Notes under the pieces: model-generated
The model's database searches: none
What the model was told of the DNA's origin: nothing
Seen by the model: only the letters and a program-made list of their open reading frames with translations
In this document: positions 23,867 to 35,599 of the stretch, one piece after another
How positions within the stretch are numbered: position 1 is the first letter of the stretch
Layout of the letters: every line of letters starts with the position of its first letter
Assembly: GCA_032622095.1 (NCBI GenBank)
Contig: CP136062.1
Location: 36,396,918-36,460,917 of the forward strand
DNA: 64,000 nucleotides
Reading direction: 5' to 3'
DNA from: Siphonodentalium dalli
Taxonomy: Eukaryota; Mollusca; Scaphopoda; Gadilida; Siphonodentaliidae
Translations under genes and position numbers: made by a program

Positions 23867-24782
23867 AGGCACACACGGGCATCGTTACAATATGTTACGC
23901 AATGTCGCGGCTCCATGTGCGGTCAGTGCATCGGTGGCGACCCAAATAATTTACGGTATTTCGTGATAGTTGGCGTTCACGAATTGGTAGTCGTTTTTCA
24001 TTAATGCAAATAGACATGTTATATATATGGTGTTTTACACGTGGAAATACTATGTGTTTACATTTGCGACTTCACGTGTTTACATAGTCAAAGTTGAACT
24101 AGGTATCACCAAATATGGAAGTTGCAAATTAAACTCGCCCATCGCCAAAAACTGCAAAGAATAACCGTTATGATATGACTTTTTCGGCAAATGTGATAAC
24201 GTGATTGGTATTGTTGTGAGTAATTATTGCTAATAAATTAATTAGGATACCTGAATCGGCTTTGGTCAAATCCCTTTGCTGTTGCAACTGGATGATCGTC
24301 GAATCCGTTTATGTATCTTTAACATTTATTTAAATTTCGTTGATATTAGCAACCGATTTCAAACACAGACACGTGTGAACATTCATGAAATTTTCAAATT
24401 TCGGTCGACACTTTGGCGGTCATCTTGGTTCATTGCGGCCAGTTTTCTGCCAAAAGGAAACCTGATGTAATAGTATTATAACAGTGAAGAAATATTCCGT
24501 TTATAATTTGAAATTCACTACGACATATTGATCAAACTAACTGGATGGCGGCCATCTTGCATCCACAGTAGCGACTACCTTTTCTGACGCCTGATATATC
24601 AAGCCACATGAATAGAATAGTCGCTATCTTTCTTTACAAAAACATTTAGACAAGAGCGGCCATGAGTGTGGTTGCTATGACAGTAACGCGTTTCTACACG
24701 TGCATGAGTCTCAATAACCATTAATTATAGCGGTATGATATATCTGAATTGTATTGACACTTGTAATACACGCCTATTACAG
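23867..24782. other. Presumed intron upstream of the lectin-like exon
   Basis: No exon encoding the N-terminal half of the lectin domain was found here or further upstream. It may lie outside the window or be too diverged to see. Confidence 0.4.
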
Positions 24783-24991
24783 ATGTATGGATCGACGGCA
24801 TCCTGGGTGGCGGAGTGTGGCGCAACAGGAACGGTGACCCTCTGCCCTGGATTCAGTGGGCGACTAGCAGTGGTCAGCCCAGTGGTGGTGCCGACGAACT
24901 ATATCTGAAATTAGGTAGTATGAGCGGCTGGCAGTATCAGGACGTGAACAACATGAAAGGTCCTATTATGTTCATCTGTCAGGTGTCATAG
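24783..24991 (+). CDS. Terminal exon of a C-type-lectin-like gene
   Basis: An acceptor (AG 24781-24782) opens a phase-1 exon of about 69 residues ending at TAG 24989-24991. It matches the C-terminal half of a C-type lectin domain. 'VWIDG' corresponds to the WIGL core, 'WATSSGQPSGG' contains the QP(S) position of the calcium/sugar site, and 'GWQYQDV' corresponds to 'W-D-'. 'IMFICQVS' is the last strand with the final cysteine. Two features are odd. The cysteine usually next to the 'W-D' block is missing (the exon reads DVNNMK), as is the one after the loop, so only the terminal Cys remains and one of the family's conserved disulfides cannot form. The QPS triad differs from the common QPD or EPN. 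The domain may therefore be non-carbohydrate-binding. Exons for the N-terminal half were not found. Confidence 0.8.
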
Positions 24992-25060
24992 ATGGTCTAC
25001 ATGATCGCTGTTTATATCATGTAAGTGAAAAGAAGCAATGTAATCAGTGCAGCAAACAGA

Positions 25061-25066
25061 AATAAA
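25061..25066 (+). terminator. Polyadenylation signal AATAAA for the lectin-like gene
   Basis: A hexamer 70 bp past the stop at 24991, a normal distance. It is lost in the adjacent tandem copy, where an insertion replaces the region. Confidence 0.55.
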
Positions 25067-25186
25067 GCCGTGGTGACAAATTAAGAAATATTGAAGAATA
25101 CAAATCGGAGAGTAATTCACAATGCCATTTTATATGATGTATATCATCAATATGTAAATTAAATGTCTAAAAGTTTCTACGCCCAC

Positions 25187-25453
25187 CAGTAGTTTCAGGA
25201 CGTGAACGACATGAGAGGACCTATTATATTCATCTTCCAGGTATCATACGTGTAGATGTCTACATGACCGATATATATATCTTGTAAGTTAAAAGAAGAA
25301 ATTTAATCCGTGAAACAAACAGAAGGTTTTTCACCAGACTTTACCCTGACGTAGTGATAAATTAAGACCTATTATAAATCTGAGAGTAATTCACAATGCC
25401 ATTTTATATTATGTAAATTATACTCAATATGTGAAGCAAAGTCTAAAAGTTTC
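25187..25453 (+). pseudogene. Tandem duplicate of the lectin-like 3' exon end and 3' UTR
   Basis: 25187-25453 is a direct copy of 24932-25177. It begins in the coding 'QYQDV' region ('ttcaggacgtgaacgacatg'), continues through the stop region and aligns with the 3' UTR to 'gtctaaaagtttc'. The copy has lost the lectin cysteine (TGT to TTC), has no upstream half-exon, and carries a ~30 bp insertion where the AATAAA was. The two copies are separated by only about 9 bp, so this is an in-place duplication rather than a gene. Confidence 0.85.
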
Positions 25454-26282
25454 AATTCCTCACAAGGGGGACCCCAGGATTAACTTATACACTTATAAAT
25501 TATGCTATCCGGCAATAATTCGTAGTTTTCGAAATGTTTGTTTGGGCAAGCGCCAATAATAACACTGGGAAAATTACTTTAGTAGAAATAGGCCTACTGT
25601 GTGTATTCTAATCCAACTTATCTTGTGATCGCGAACGATTTAACGCCAGACGTGAACCGCAAACGACGATTCGAACATCGATTACATGTTCACTTGTTAA
25701 AACTTTTAAATCCCTCCGAATTCTGGAGTGAAAATCGAAACCCCAAATATGACACGACGGTGTTCCCGGGCCAATGATCGGAAACCGAATCGTCAACAAT
25801 TGTTCTTGGTGTTTTGGCTTGAAACCCGCAGTACGCAAACGCCCAAATGAACGCGGAATCTATGCTCGTGTATTTGGGTACGTTTATACACAGTATGTTT
25901 TGCTGGTAAGTGATCGCAAACAACGCTATATGGTGCCAGAATATGAACGGAAACGTGCATAATTATCAACTGCATATTTACTACAGCACACTAAGTGAGA
26001 AGTAAAATAGATTTAATTCTACATGTGCCTGCTACCGACATTTGCTGATAAATAGCATGCAATTATCTCAAAAGAATAAATCATGCAGCTTTTTGTAGGC
26101 AAATGTCAGTAGCACCGTTACATGTGGAACTACGTCTATTGTACTTCTCAAGTCGTTAGCTTTCGTAAAGATGCATTTTATGCGCAGGTTTCCGTTCATA
26201 TCAATGGACCACTACCAAGATAATGCCTGCAAAAGATACTGTGCACGTACCCTTAACTTGAAGGATTAGATGTGATTTTTGA
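25454..26282. other. No supported feature
   Basis: Overlapping frames on both strands at 25608-25975 are compositionally unremarkable and show no domain. Confidence 0.5.
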
Positions 26283-26650
26283 CAAAATGTCCTGACATTT
26301 CAAAATTGATTGTCCCGTTTCTGAAATTTCATTTTTGAAATTTGGTATATACGGTTATTGTGACGAATTAGTAATACGTCAGATTTGTATAATTTTATGA
26401 CACAGTTTTCACGCACAAAGAAATTCTGAGAAAAATATTACCATCTTCACTGGTGCAGTTTATACATTCCATGATATCATAATTCTCTGAAGATCATGAG
26501 AGGAAACATGTTTCTTGATTCAAGAAATAGCACAATTATTTTCATTGGAAATGACAACTTTCGCAATTAATTATCTCTGTTTGAGACTGTTTGTGTTATG
26601 CATGTTAACCAATGAAACGTTGGACGGATATTAATTCTAGGTCATAAAGG
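26283..26650 (+). repeat. Dispersed repeat, pair with 5228-5650
   Basis: Second diverged copy of the repeat described at 5228, in the same orientation. Confidence 0.55.
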
Positions 26651-27034
26651 GAGGAGTTGTATATTTTAATTATTACATGATCCAAAACCTCGATACAACA
26701 TGCATAAATCAACAAATGGGACGTGAAACTGACACCGGCTTATGTAAGGCCTGGGATGAAGTTTCACGTAACTATGCGTTGTTTGCCCGAGTAAAGAAAT
26801 AGTCCCAGATAAATAAAGACTCTTTGATGTATTTAGTGGCGTATATTTAATGAAAAAACTTTTCTAACTCTTCAATCTTTAGAGTTTGTTGGACAAATAT
26901 TGGAAGCCATATTATTTTGAGACGAAGCGTACGGATTGTAAACAGACAACAAACTGGAAATCAAAGCCACCTGGCACTATTTATAGAATATTTTTTTAAT
27001 GGAATAAGGGAAGGATAGTGTAATAAATAGCCAC

Positions 27035-28180
27035 TTTTCATAGTGTTATTATAAATATATATTATTATACAGTGATTCGACTGACTTGGATCATGGGTTG
27101 CATGTGCGTTCAGAAAACATTTGAGAGAATGGAATGTTTCTAATTGATAAATAGATATTCTTCATTGTGTTATATATATATATATACACAGTTATTCGAC
27201 TTACTTCGGACCATGTGTTGTGTGTCAGTTCAGAATACACACGAGAGAAGGAAATGAGTGTGTTTGATACGTAGATATTATTCTTAGTGTTATTATAAAT
27301 GTATATTATTGTATTCAGTTATTCAACTGACTTCGGACCATGTGTTGTGTTTGTTCAGAAAACATATGAGATAATGGAATGAGTGTGTTTGATAAACATA
27401 TAGGATCATCATTGAATTGTATAAACCGCCTATGGAATATAGAGTTATGTTGGGATATGAGATTTTATGAAAGGAGTTTGATAAATTTGACTCACAACGA
27501 GCCGTAGACGTGTTGTGAATCATAATTATCAAATGAGTTTCATAGAACCTTCTATCCCAACATAACGAGTTAAAGATCTTGTATATGCCATGAAAAAAGT
27601 TAGAGTTGTATGGCTTTTTGATAAATTAAAATCCTTAAAAGAAGATGAAAATTCATGCAAAGTACATAAATTTACGGCATGGATGAGACTTATCACAACC
27701 GTATACGACATTGCGAGCTCTGGCTGGCGGCGAAATGCCTCTTTGTTTTTGTTTTTATTTTCGTTAGTTGCTAAGACGTTTGACAGGAATGTAACTTTAA
27801 TGAACAAAGAAATAATTTTTGCAATGTCCGGTGTTGGTGTCAAGTGCGGCTTTTCGAAGTAGTATTAATCTGCGCTGTCATTTTGTTGGCGCGATGCCAA
27901 TTATCCAGGGAAGCACGTGCCTATTCACCAGTATTGTGATATAAGGAAATATCTAAAAGCGTTTTTGATGATAGAATATGGGTTTCATGTTATATAAATA
28001 TAAATATTTATAATTATATCTTCTTCATAGTGTTATGAAAAATATATATTATTCTACAAAGTTGTTCGACTGACTTCGGACCATGTGTTGTGTGTGAGTT
28101 CAGAGAGATATTTTGAGCACGTGAGAGAATGGAAGGGGTATGTTTGATAAATTGATATTTTCAATAGTGTTACTGTATAT
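27035..28180 (+). repeat. ~125 bp tandem repeat interrupted by an insertion
   Basis: Three consecutive units (about 27037-27160, 27161-27280, 27281-27405) and a fourth at about 28018-28175 share 'gtgttat', 'aaatatatatta', 'ttcgactgacttcggaccat', 'gtgttgtgtg', 'gttcaga' and 'tttgataaa'. The ~610 bp between units three and four (27406-28017) is unrelated and contains the foldback at 27444-27566. This suggests insertion into a pre-existing array. Confidence 0.7.
27444..27566. repeat. Inverted repeat (foldback), ~45 bp arms
   Basis: The left arm starts 'gttatgttgggatatgag' and the right arm ends with its reverse complement 'tatcccaacataac'. Between them 'ctcacaac' and 'gttgtga' form a nested hairpin around a short loop. 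Confidence 0.75.
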
Positions 28181-28398
28181 GGCCTAATTATACTATTCTA
28201 ACAGTTTTTATAATAAAGGTGAGTGTCCACGGGCCGAACTCCGTAGTCCCGAGTTGTTTATCCACGTGGGACAGGGTCATGTCTACATGGGTTTTGGGGT
28301 CTTAACTCCCCCCCCGCCTCTCCACAACTTTGGTCAATATTCATAATAGATTGAGATTTCCCTATTCCAACCAAGAGCTAGTTTTAACTTGTCTGTTT
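28181..28398. other. No supported feature
   Basis: Contains a C9 run near 28310. No coding sequence. Confidence 0.4.
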
Positions 28399-28840
28399 TA
28401 AAGGTACTCAATCAGATCAGACACTCCTAAATAACTATTTCTTTGGCTTCGGGGGTAAAACATATTTGATTCGAGTCGAGGAACCTACCCATCAAAGCTC
28501 AGAGTGATCAGATATCGATTTTTGAAGTGTGTTATTTAAATTGTTTGTGGGCCAGAAACACGTGTTCAAGCGGATGGTCTTGCAGATAAAGAATGATAAC
28601 TCTAAAATCAAGTGGTAATAATAACCACCTGATTTTAGAGTTATCCATTTGTGTCTGCCAGACCGTCCGTTTGACCGTGTGTTTCTGGCCCACACACAAT
28701 AGAAATAACACACTTCAAAAATCGATATCTGATCACTCTGAGCTTTGATGGGTAGGTTCCTCGACTCGAATCAAATACGTTTCCCCCCGAAGCCAAATAC
28801 ATAGTAATTTAGGAGTGTCTGATCGGATTGAGTACCTTTA
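28399..28840. repeat. Long foldback, ~217 bp arms and 7 bp loop
   Basis: Arms 28399-28616 and 28624-28840 are near-complete reverse complements around 'aataata'. They start 'taaaggtactcaatcag' and end 'ctgatcggattgagtaccttta'. Mismatches are scattered. Such a near-loopless palindrome would form a long hairpin RNA or a cruciform. A solitary arm-like copy sits at 23720-23866, indicating that the palindrome arose by inverted duplication of a dispersed sequence. Confidence 0.9.
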
Positions 28841-29759
28841 ATAACAACATTGGCTTGGGGTATTCGTTCGGGAATGTTAACCCGGTGGATACATATCTGG
28901 TTTCATTACTTGGTGATGAAGTTAAAAAATGAACACCCACAAATAAACCTTCTGATCACGTCCCTGTGTTTTAGTACAAACCTATCACCATATATATCCC
29001 ACATCCGACCAAACTGGGCTACCGATAGAGTGAGTATACACTAAGCTCTGTGTGTCACATTATAAAAGCACTGCTTGACACATTCATACTGTAAAGTGTT
29101 TGTTAAAATGTGGAACCAAGGTGTACTCCAATAGTTCGGCAGCAGAAGCAAAATGAGTCATATTGTGAGGAAAAATACAATTATTATAGCGTCGACAGTG
29201 CTATAACTCCCGTGGCGATGGGTTAAGCCTATTTGAAATTCAAATGGTCAATGTTCGCTTAAACGTCACCCGATACATTATTTAATGAAAATAAAAGCAC
29301 CCCTTTCGGAGTTTTTTTTTACATCACCACAATGATCTCAATGCATGTACAGAAAAGCAGCATATATATAGTAAATACCTAGACTCATTTCTCAACGTAG
29401 GGACCTCGACTATACATGTGCATTCATACAATGACGCCCGCCACATTTATGTAGAGTATTACCTTCTTTTCTTTCTCGAAATACACTTAACAAGCACGCC
29501 TCTGGTTGATACCTCGCCACCGTCCTCCCACACGCTGGTAACGCTCTCCTCCTTTCTCTGTTCAGCACTACCATTTGTTATGTCCCTTCCTCTGTTCTCT
29601 TTGTCACCGTCTACTCGATTGCAATATTTACTGCTTTGGAACATACACTCAGAGCCATTTTATACACACAAATGAAAGATTTGATTGTTCGTTATAGCCC
29701 AGTGTCATTGGTAATTAACCCCGGTGTCCATGTCTCACATTCCTGTAAGAGAATATGTT
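28841..29759. other. No supported feature
   Basis: Frames at 28850-29044 and 29418-29675 are not recognisable. The latter is in a CT-rich stretch. Confidence 0.5.
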
Positions 29760-30173
29760 TTAACCCTTTACCCAACAAACCGGCCAAAAACGCCCAAATA
29801 AAGCTTCAACAGCCTAAAATATCTTCGGTCTGTCTCAATAACACCATACAAATATGGATATCATTGGAACCGGTTCATTGACCACATTGTGATTGTTACA
29901 GTTATGCCCTGTGCCAATGCATTCTCTTATATATGCGAGTCGACCATAGGTCGCCTCGCATATATAAGAGAATGCATTGGCCTAAATAAATTCTTTTTTT
30001 AACACTTTTTACCATTTTTTCTTATAATATTTTCTACATTCTTTGACAATTTGATCATTTTTAATATGTGTTAAGCCAATGCATTCTCTTATATATGCGA
30101 GGCGACCTATGGTCGACTCGCATATATAAGAGAATGCATTGGCACAGGGCCGTTCTGTTGGGTAAAGGGTTAA
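29760..30173. mobile_element. Twin-hairpin element with terminal inverted repeats
   Basis: Ends 29762-29785 ('aaccctttacccaaca' and on) and 30148-30171 are inverted repeats with about 2 mismatches in 24. Inside are two 69 bp hairpins, 29913-29981 and 30075-30143. Each has 33 bp arms with a single mismatch and a 3 bp loop, and they are exact reverse complements of each other. Adding 'gccctgt' and 'acagggc' outside extends the perfect match to 76 bp (29906-29981 versus 30075-30150). 93 bp separate them, and 120 bp of unique sequence lies between the left end and the first hairpin. No transposase is present, so it would be non-autonomous. A related copy is at 60434-60604 and a decayed one at 35489-35599. 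Confidence 0.8.
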
Positions 30174-30769
30174 GAGAATGGGTTCTACACGTTGCCGAAA
30201 TAACACGAGCAGAGGAAAACAACCTGCATGTGATGTAGCTGACAATGTTAGAGATTGTTGACGTTATGTATTGGTTTTTGTGATGGTAACAATACCATCC
30301 TTTATCCACCGCTCACTACGTCTATTGACTACATAAAGCCTGCCTGATAAACGTTACGTTTATTACTTCAGTGTGGCTTTATTATGTCAACGTAGCTTTA
30401 ATAGGTTAGTACTACTTTTATGACGTAATTTGATATGCAAATTGCGCAGGTAACTAGGGACGTCAACCGGCCTTAATGACGTCATTGTGATTTCAGAACA
30501 TTTTTATCGTGTATAATTCACTAAAATAATTCGTAAAATGATCTATGTTTAGCTCTAAAACATATATAAATCCTCAGAACAAGGTCTGCTTATAATAAAT
30601 GTAAAAATGCCAACGAACTGTTTCGCTCTAAGCTGCACTCCGGTTTTCCCACGTCATGAATGCTAATTGGTTTGCTTGACCTAATAAATGTAATGGCGTC
30701 ATCGAAGTAACGAATGTAAAACTGAGGAAAATGACAGATTTACCTCACAAACGGCAAGTTTTGTGCGAT
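30174..30769. other. No supported feature
   Basis: Noncoding spacer between foldbacks. Confidence 0.4.
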
Positions 30770-30936
30770 GGATAAATAAAATATGTAGCTAATGTCGTCG
30801 CTTAAACTGTTTATGTCCGCTCGGGGATTTGGTATCTATTGGACTCGGCAGAGCCTCGCCCAATAGATGCTCAAATCCCCCTCACGGACATAAACAATTT
30901 AAGCGACGACATTAGCTACATGTTCTATATTTATCT
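30770..30936. repeat. Foldback, ~73 bp arms and 17 bp loop
   Basis: 30770-30842 pairs with 30860-30936, including 'tagctaatgtcgtcgctta' against its complement near 30900-30920. The loop 30843-30859 is G+C-rich and can itself pair ('ctcgg' region). Confidence 0.85.
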
Positions 30937-31480
30937 GCTTAGGGCTCTGCTATTCCCCTCCCCTCTTTCCTCGCTGCCATCGTTCGTTCGGGTATATACG
31001 ACATTTTGTCACCATGGCTTGCAAAAAAACCTGACGTATTTTAAGATCACGACTCGTATCACACTTCTTGCCACATGCGCACTGTGAGGTACTTCAGTAT
31101 CACTTTAAGTGCGCACTTAATGTTATATGTGAAGCATTCTTCAGTCTCTGCTGGATGTCACGCTGATCGTGCTCAATGCAGGTATTATACTTAATTGTGT
31201 ATTAACATTGACAGCAGATAGTGTCATTCTATCATATAAATCCAACATAGTGAATCTCATTAGCGAAATCATTTTCGTTTCTTCATCGGCTATTTGTTTG
31301 GGATTAATTTCGAGCAGTGTATTTACATTTTGCGTAGCTCAGATGTCGTCTTTCACGAAAGGGTGCATCCATTTGTGTTGAATTCTTCGAAAATCATAGT
31401 TTAATGATACATTTTTCAAATAGGTGTAGTGGCCAAAATGACAACATATCATTTGTAGTTATATCATGCCATGAATCTCA
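30937..31480. other. No supported feature
   Basis: Spacer. The open frame at 31169-31381 is hydrophobic and unrecognised, without splice or promoter support. Confidence 0.4.
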
Positions 31481-31901
31481 TATCATATTCCACCAGTACA
31501 AAACATTTTTTGAGTTTTGACAGGGAACCTTATAAAGTCGAAAAATAACGAGGGGAATATATTTCTTAGTTAGTACAAGTTCCTTAATAAAGTAATTCAC
31601 TATAGATGAAGGTCCCAACTCCAGATGTCACGATTTATGTGACTTTGTGGGCGATTTTGCATTGCGTGGCATAAAATTAAGGATTGTCTCCTCGGTAATT
31701 AATTCTATGTTTATTGCGATATGGGCCAACACACGTCAACGATAATTATTTCGAGTTGGGACCTTCTCCAACAGCGAAGTACATTCTTAAGGAACACATG
31801 GTAACTAACAAATATACTCCCCGCATTATTTTTTCGACTTAATAAGGTTCCCTGTCAGAAGTTCAAAAAGTTCCCAGGTTTTGTACTAGTGGAATATGAT
31901 A
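31481..31901. repeat. Inverted repeat, ~145 bp arms and 133 bp spacer
   Basis: 31481-31620 and 31754-31901 are diverged reverse complements. Paired blocks include 'tatcatattccac', 'tgacagggaacctta', 'gtcgaaaaa' and 'gaaggtcccaact'. The spacer holds no coding sequence. Confidence 0.85.
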
Positions 31902-32559
31902 TCCCGGGTTAGATACTATGGGTTAGGACATACTATGACTTTAAACAGTGAAAATGAAAGATTCTGCAATTCCAGATGCACATGTTTACAAATACAAAGC
32001 ATTACATGATTTAACAAAAAGTATGACTACATGTACATGAAACTGGATAAGCCATGCTCCATGCCCCTTGTTACACATGTTGGTTTATACTGGTAATTCA
32101 CATACCGGCGCTTATCAAGGTATGAGTTGTCGCCCTCTAACTCGCCCATTTCTGACACTTCTGTCAACTGACATTTCTTTGACTTGTACACATATGTTGA
32201 AGTCCGACCAGCGTTTAAAGAATGTCATGGAATTTCTTGATCTGGTAGGTTATGGTCCTTAAATGGTTTGAGATTACTTACGTGGACAATCCACCATCTG
32301 CTACTGCTTTGATTTATATGCCACGTATCATTGTGTTAACCTTTTCTATACCAAATGCATTCTCCCAGTTAGTTAAAACGTGCACATAAAAATGGTGTCT
32401 TATTTATTTGTATGGGGTATACATGTAATATAAGCACGGCAGCCAAATAAAATTACAACATGAGTCTTATTTACGGAGGGAAACGTTTAGATAACATGTT
32501 CAATTATCGTTTGTTGAACTTTTTGTATGAACATTTCCAATGGGATAACTACTCGTCAA

Positions 32560-32761
32560 TGATGCTTTAGTATAGAAAGTGGTAATCTCCATATCACATT
32601 TCCCAATATTAAGAAGTGTATTCTCAACGATGTACATTGTGAGGAATAGTCCGACCATTCAAAGTAAATGACGTTGCATTCACAATTAAGTGGTGAGAAT
32701 ACACTTCAAAATATTGGGAAATGTGATCTGAAGATTACCACTTTGTATACTAAATGATCAT
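32560..32761. repeat. Inverted repeat, 68 bp arms and 66 bp spacer
   Basis: 32560-32627 pairs with 32694-32761. The blocks 'aagtggtaatct' and 'atcacatttcccaatatt', and 'gtgtattctca', have complements in the right arm. Confidence 0.9.
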
Positions 32762-33439
32762 TGATGGGTGATCGCCTACGACATCAAATTAGAAAACGAA
32801 CTTCATGTCCGTCATCTTATGATCTTAGTGTTAGTGTTACAAAAGTGCTGCAATGTTCAATCACCCAATGTAAGGGTTAGAGCTTACGAACGGTTATTTA
32901 CGAGAATCAATCGCATCGAAGACGAGATTTATTCGGGTAAGGGTGAATACACACAAGCATGTAATCTTTGTAAATATCATGTATTTGGTGTTTTATACGG
33001 ATCATAGAAACCCTGTGATATGTGTCCGCTGACAACCAAATTATTGCGCCTATGTTTGACCACACCGACGCAAGCTCTGAACGTGCAGAAAGCCGTTGAC
33101 TTGGACGAAGTCATCAGGCCCATTAAAATAATTATTCGTGCGATAACCCAAATACTACAGCGGCCAAACGCCAGAAGCGGTCGGCTACCCCTACCCACTG
33201 TAGAACAAGTTGAAACTTTTTGAAGGAGAAGTATATATACCTTTGACGAAAATGATAGTGAAATATGGAACTAGTGGTTGCTATTAATAATCGACGATGT
33301 ACGATAACCACCAGTTATTTTCCTAGAATTAACTATGTTGGTAAAGCGAGCTCTGCGACTATGTGCTAACTTATTTTCCAACATTGTTGGTGTTAAAATT
33401 ACTACATCATACCATAACTCTACTTGATATGCAAAAAGT
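32762..33439. other. No supported feature
   Basis: Frames at 32768-33007 and 33020-33223 show somewhat protein-like composition but no recognised domain, start context or splice site. Confidence 0.4.
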
Positions 33440-34350
33440 GTGGTTCATTTAGATTGTCATGGCATTTGGAGCCAAAACATTTATTTTTTGCTGAAACATC
33501 TCTTTTTTCACAAAAACATTATTTAAAAAATATTATCATTCAAACGGATAATGCAATAATGCCGAAATATTTAATACATATGGTGTAGTAGTTGTCCGAC
33601 AAGCATATGGAGAAAGACGTTAACAAATATTTTGAACGGTTTGCGGGATACTGGACAAAGAGCTACCCCTCCCCAAACACGTTTTTGGTCGAAACATTAC
33701 ATATTTTTGTTAACGACTTTACAAAATGTTCTAATTGATCTCAATGGGACCCAATATAAATCTTGTACTGAAAGTTTTTCCAGAGATACCGTTTAATTTA
33801 TTACAGATGTGTTCAGGATTCCGGACCCCTAGTTACAACATATTTTATTGATAACAGGTAAGTCTGCATGCATTAACATCGATGGTATAGTACTAAACTA
33901 TTGTTTACGAACACATGCCAACTATATAATTCATATAGCTCAGTAGTTATCTGTAGATATCACATGTAGAAAGAATTTGACAGAAATTGTGAAGAGTTTG
34001 CCAGATATAGGATTGTTGCTACCGATTGTTGCTACCGTTCCCCCGAACACGTGTTGGTAGAAAAGCATACATATTTATGATGACGACAACATAAATTTTC
34101 TAAATGATTCTAATGGGGATCAAATCATGATTCATATGATGAAAACCAGATCATTAGACACCGCGAGCATGGTTAAAGATATCCTCATGGTTCCAACCCC
34201 CAAGTTACACAAACAACAAATGTTATTTATAACATGTAATTTTATATTATATATATAGCGACTTCGTAGAACTAAAGTACTAAACAACACATAATATAGA
34301 CTAACATATACAGAAGAAAATCATTGTTGCTGCCATAGTGATTGTTATAG
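33440..34350 (-). repeat. Composite dispersed repeat, copy 2 (inverted)
   Basis: Reverse complement of about 240-1195. 33440-34030 mirrors 560-1195 and 34030-34350 mirrors 240-560, including the conserved 'aacacgtttttggtcgaaa' block and the 'tagttatctg' blocks. Confidence 0.7.
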
Positions 34351-35488
34351 TTTCTCTAGATCGACCAAATTATAGAAACAATGGATATTGTATTTTATAT
34401 CTCATAAACTATTCTGACCAAGGCGGCAAGCGTTATATTAGTTCAAATGTGTTCTATGTTTTGATGTCCCACTACACTATTAAGGGTCTTGAACACAACA
34501 AGAACCGAAAGAATGTTATTTCAATATTAACTGGGTGTTTTACAAAGGATAGTTATATAAGGAAATGCACATTGTTTATGGGTGGGGTGGTTCCCGAAAT
34601 AGTATGGCACGCGGCTGCATGGTAAATATGAAAGGCGAATATTCTATTTTTCGAGAACACTCCACTAGATTTAAAGACTTTAACACAACAAGACCTGAAA
34701 CTATATGCTCTCTATATTAATTAATAATCTTCACAATTGGCACATTACGCGTATAGAACAAACATGTTTCAGTATATTGAGAAATTATTTTTCATATCAC
34801 AGTTCCCTAGTATTCCATTGGTCTGTCATAATGTTTGTGATGTAAGTCCACGTATAAATGCCATGAATACAATTTATTCACAAAATATACCAATAAATGC
34901 TGTATAATGTACCAAATGTAACCATCACAAATCCGAAAGCTATCAGGAAGCGGCGCCCTAATCAGCCTGTATTAATCGACAACAGGTGAATTTAACAGGT
35001 GCTGTCATATACTTTGGCCATTTTAGTGTCCCTCGGTTCCCAACAAATCATCCCTTGGATTATAACAATATGTGGTCCATTATCTCAAATGTGTACATAG
35101 TTTGATTTGATAGTGTTAACTAATTAGCTTATCTAGCAATTCTAATCCCCTCACCATATTTCCATTTGTCACCTCTCTGGCTCAGCGTGACATTCCAACT
35201 TTCATAATTTACTAATCCAAAAAGCCCATAGGGCGAAGCTTTCGCATACTGTTACTGTTATATTATTATATTGTATCAACTTACAGCAGGGTTTGTGATT
35301 TTGGGGGCTAAATTTAGTCAACTTACATGAAACCAATACTCTTTTATACAAAACAAAATCAAAGCGAAATAGAGTAAGCCGGTAATTGAGTCTTTTTGTC
35401 TAACCTCCTCTTCGCAGAAGCGACCGCTGCCCCAGGCTGTATAATGCAATTATCTCATTGGCTCAAACAGCTAATTGCGGTAGGGTCA
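34351..35488. other. No supported feature
   Basis: AT-rich. The frame at 34338-34625 is unrecognised. Confidence 0.45.
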
Positions 35489-35599
35489 ATTATCTTAAAT
35501 ATGCGAGACGCCCTATTGGAGACTCACATATATGAGAGAACGCACTGTCACACGATCTTTAATGGTGCACCAGCGCAGCGCCCGTCATGAAAGGGTTAA
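35489..35599. repeat. Decayed copy of the hairpin element
   Basis: 'atatgcgagacgcccta', then 'ggagactcacatatatgagag', then a terminal 'gaaagggttaat' resembles one hairpin and one end of the element at 29760-30173, with pairing partly lost. Confidence 0.5.
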
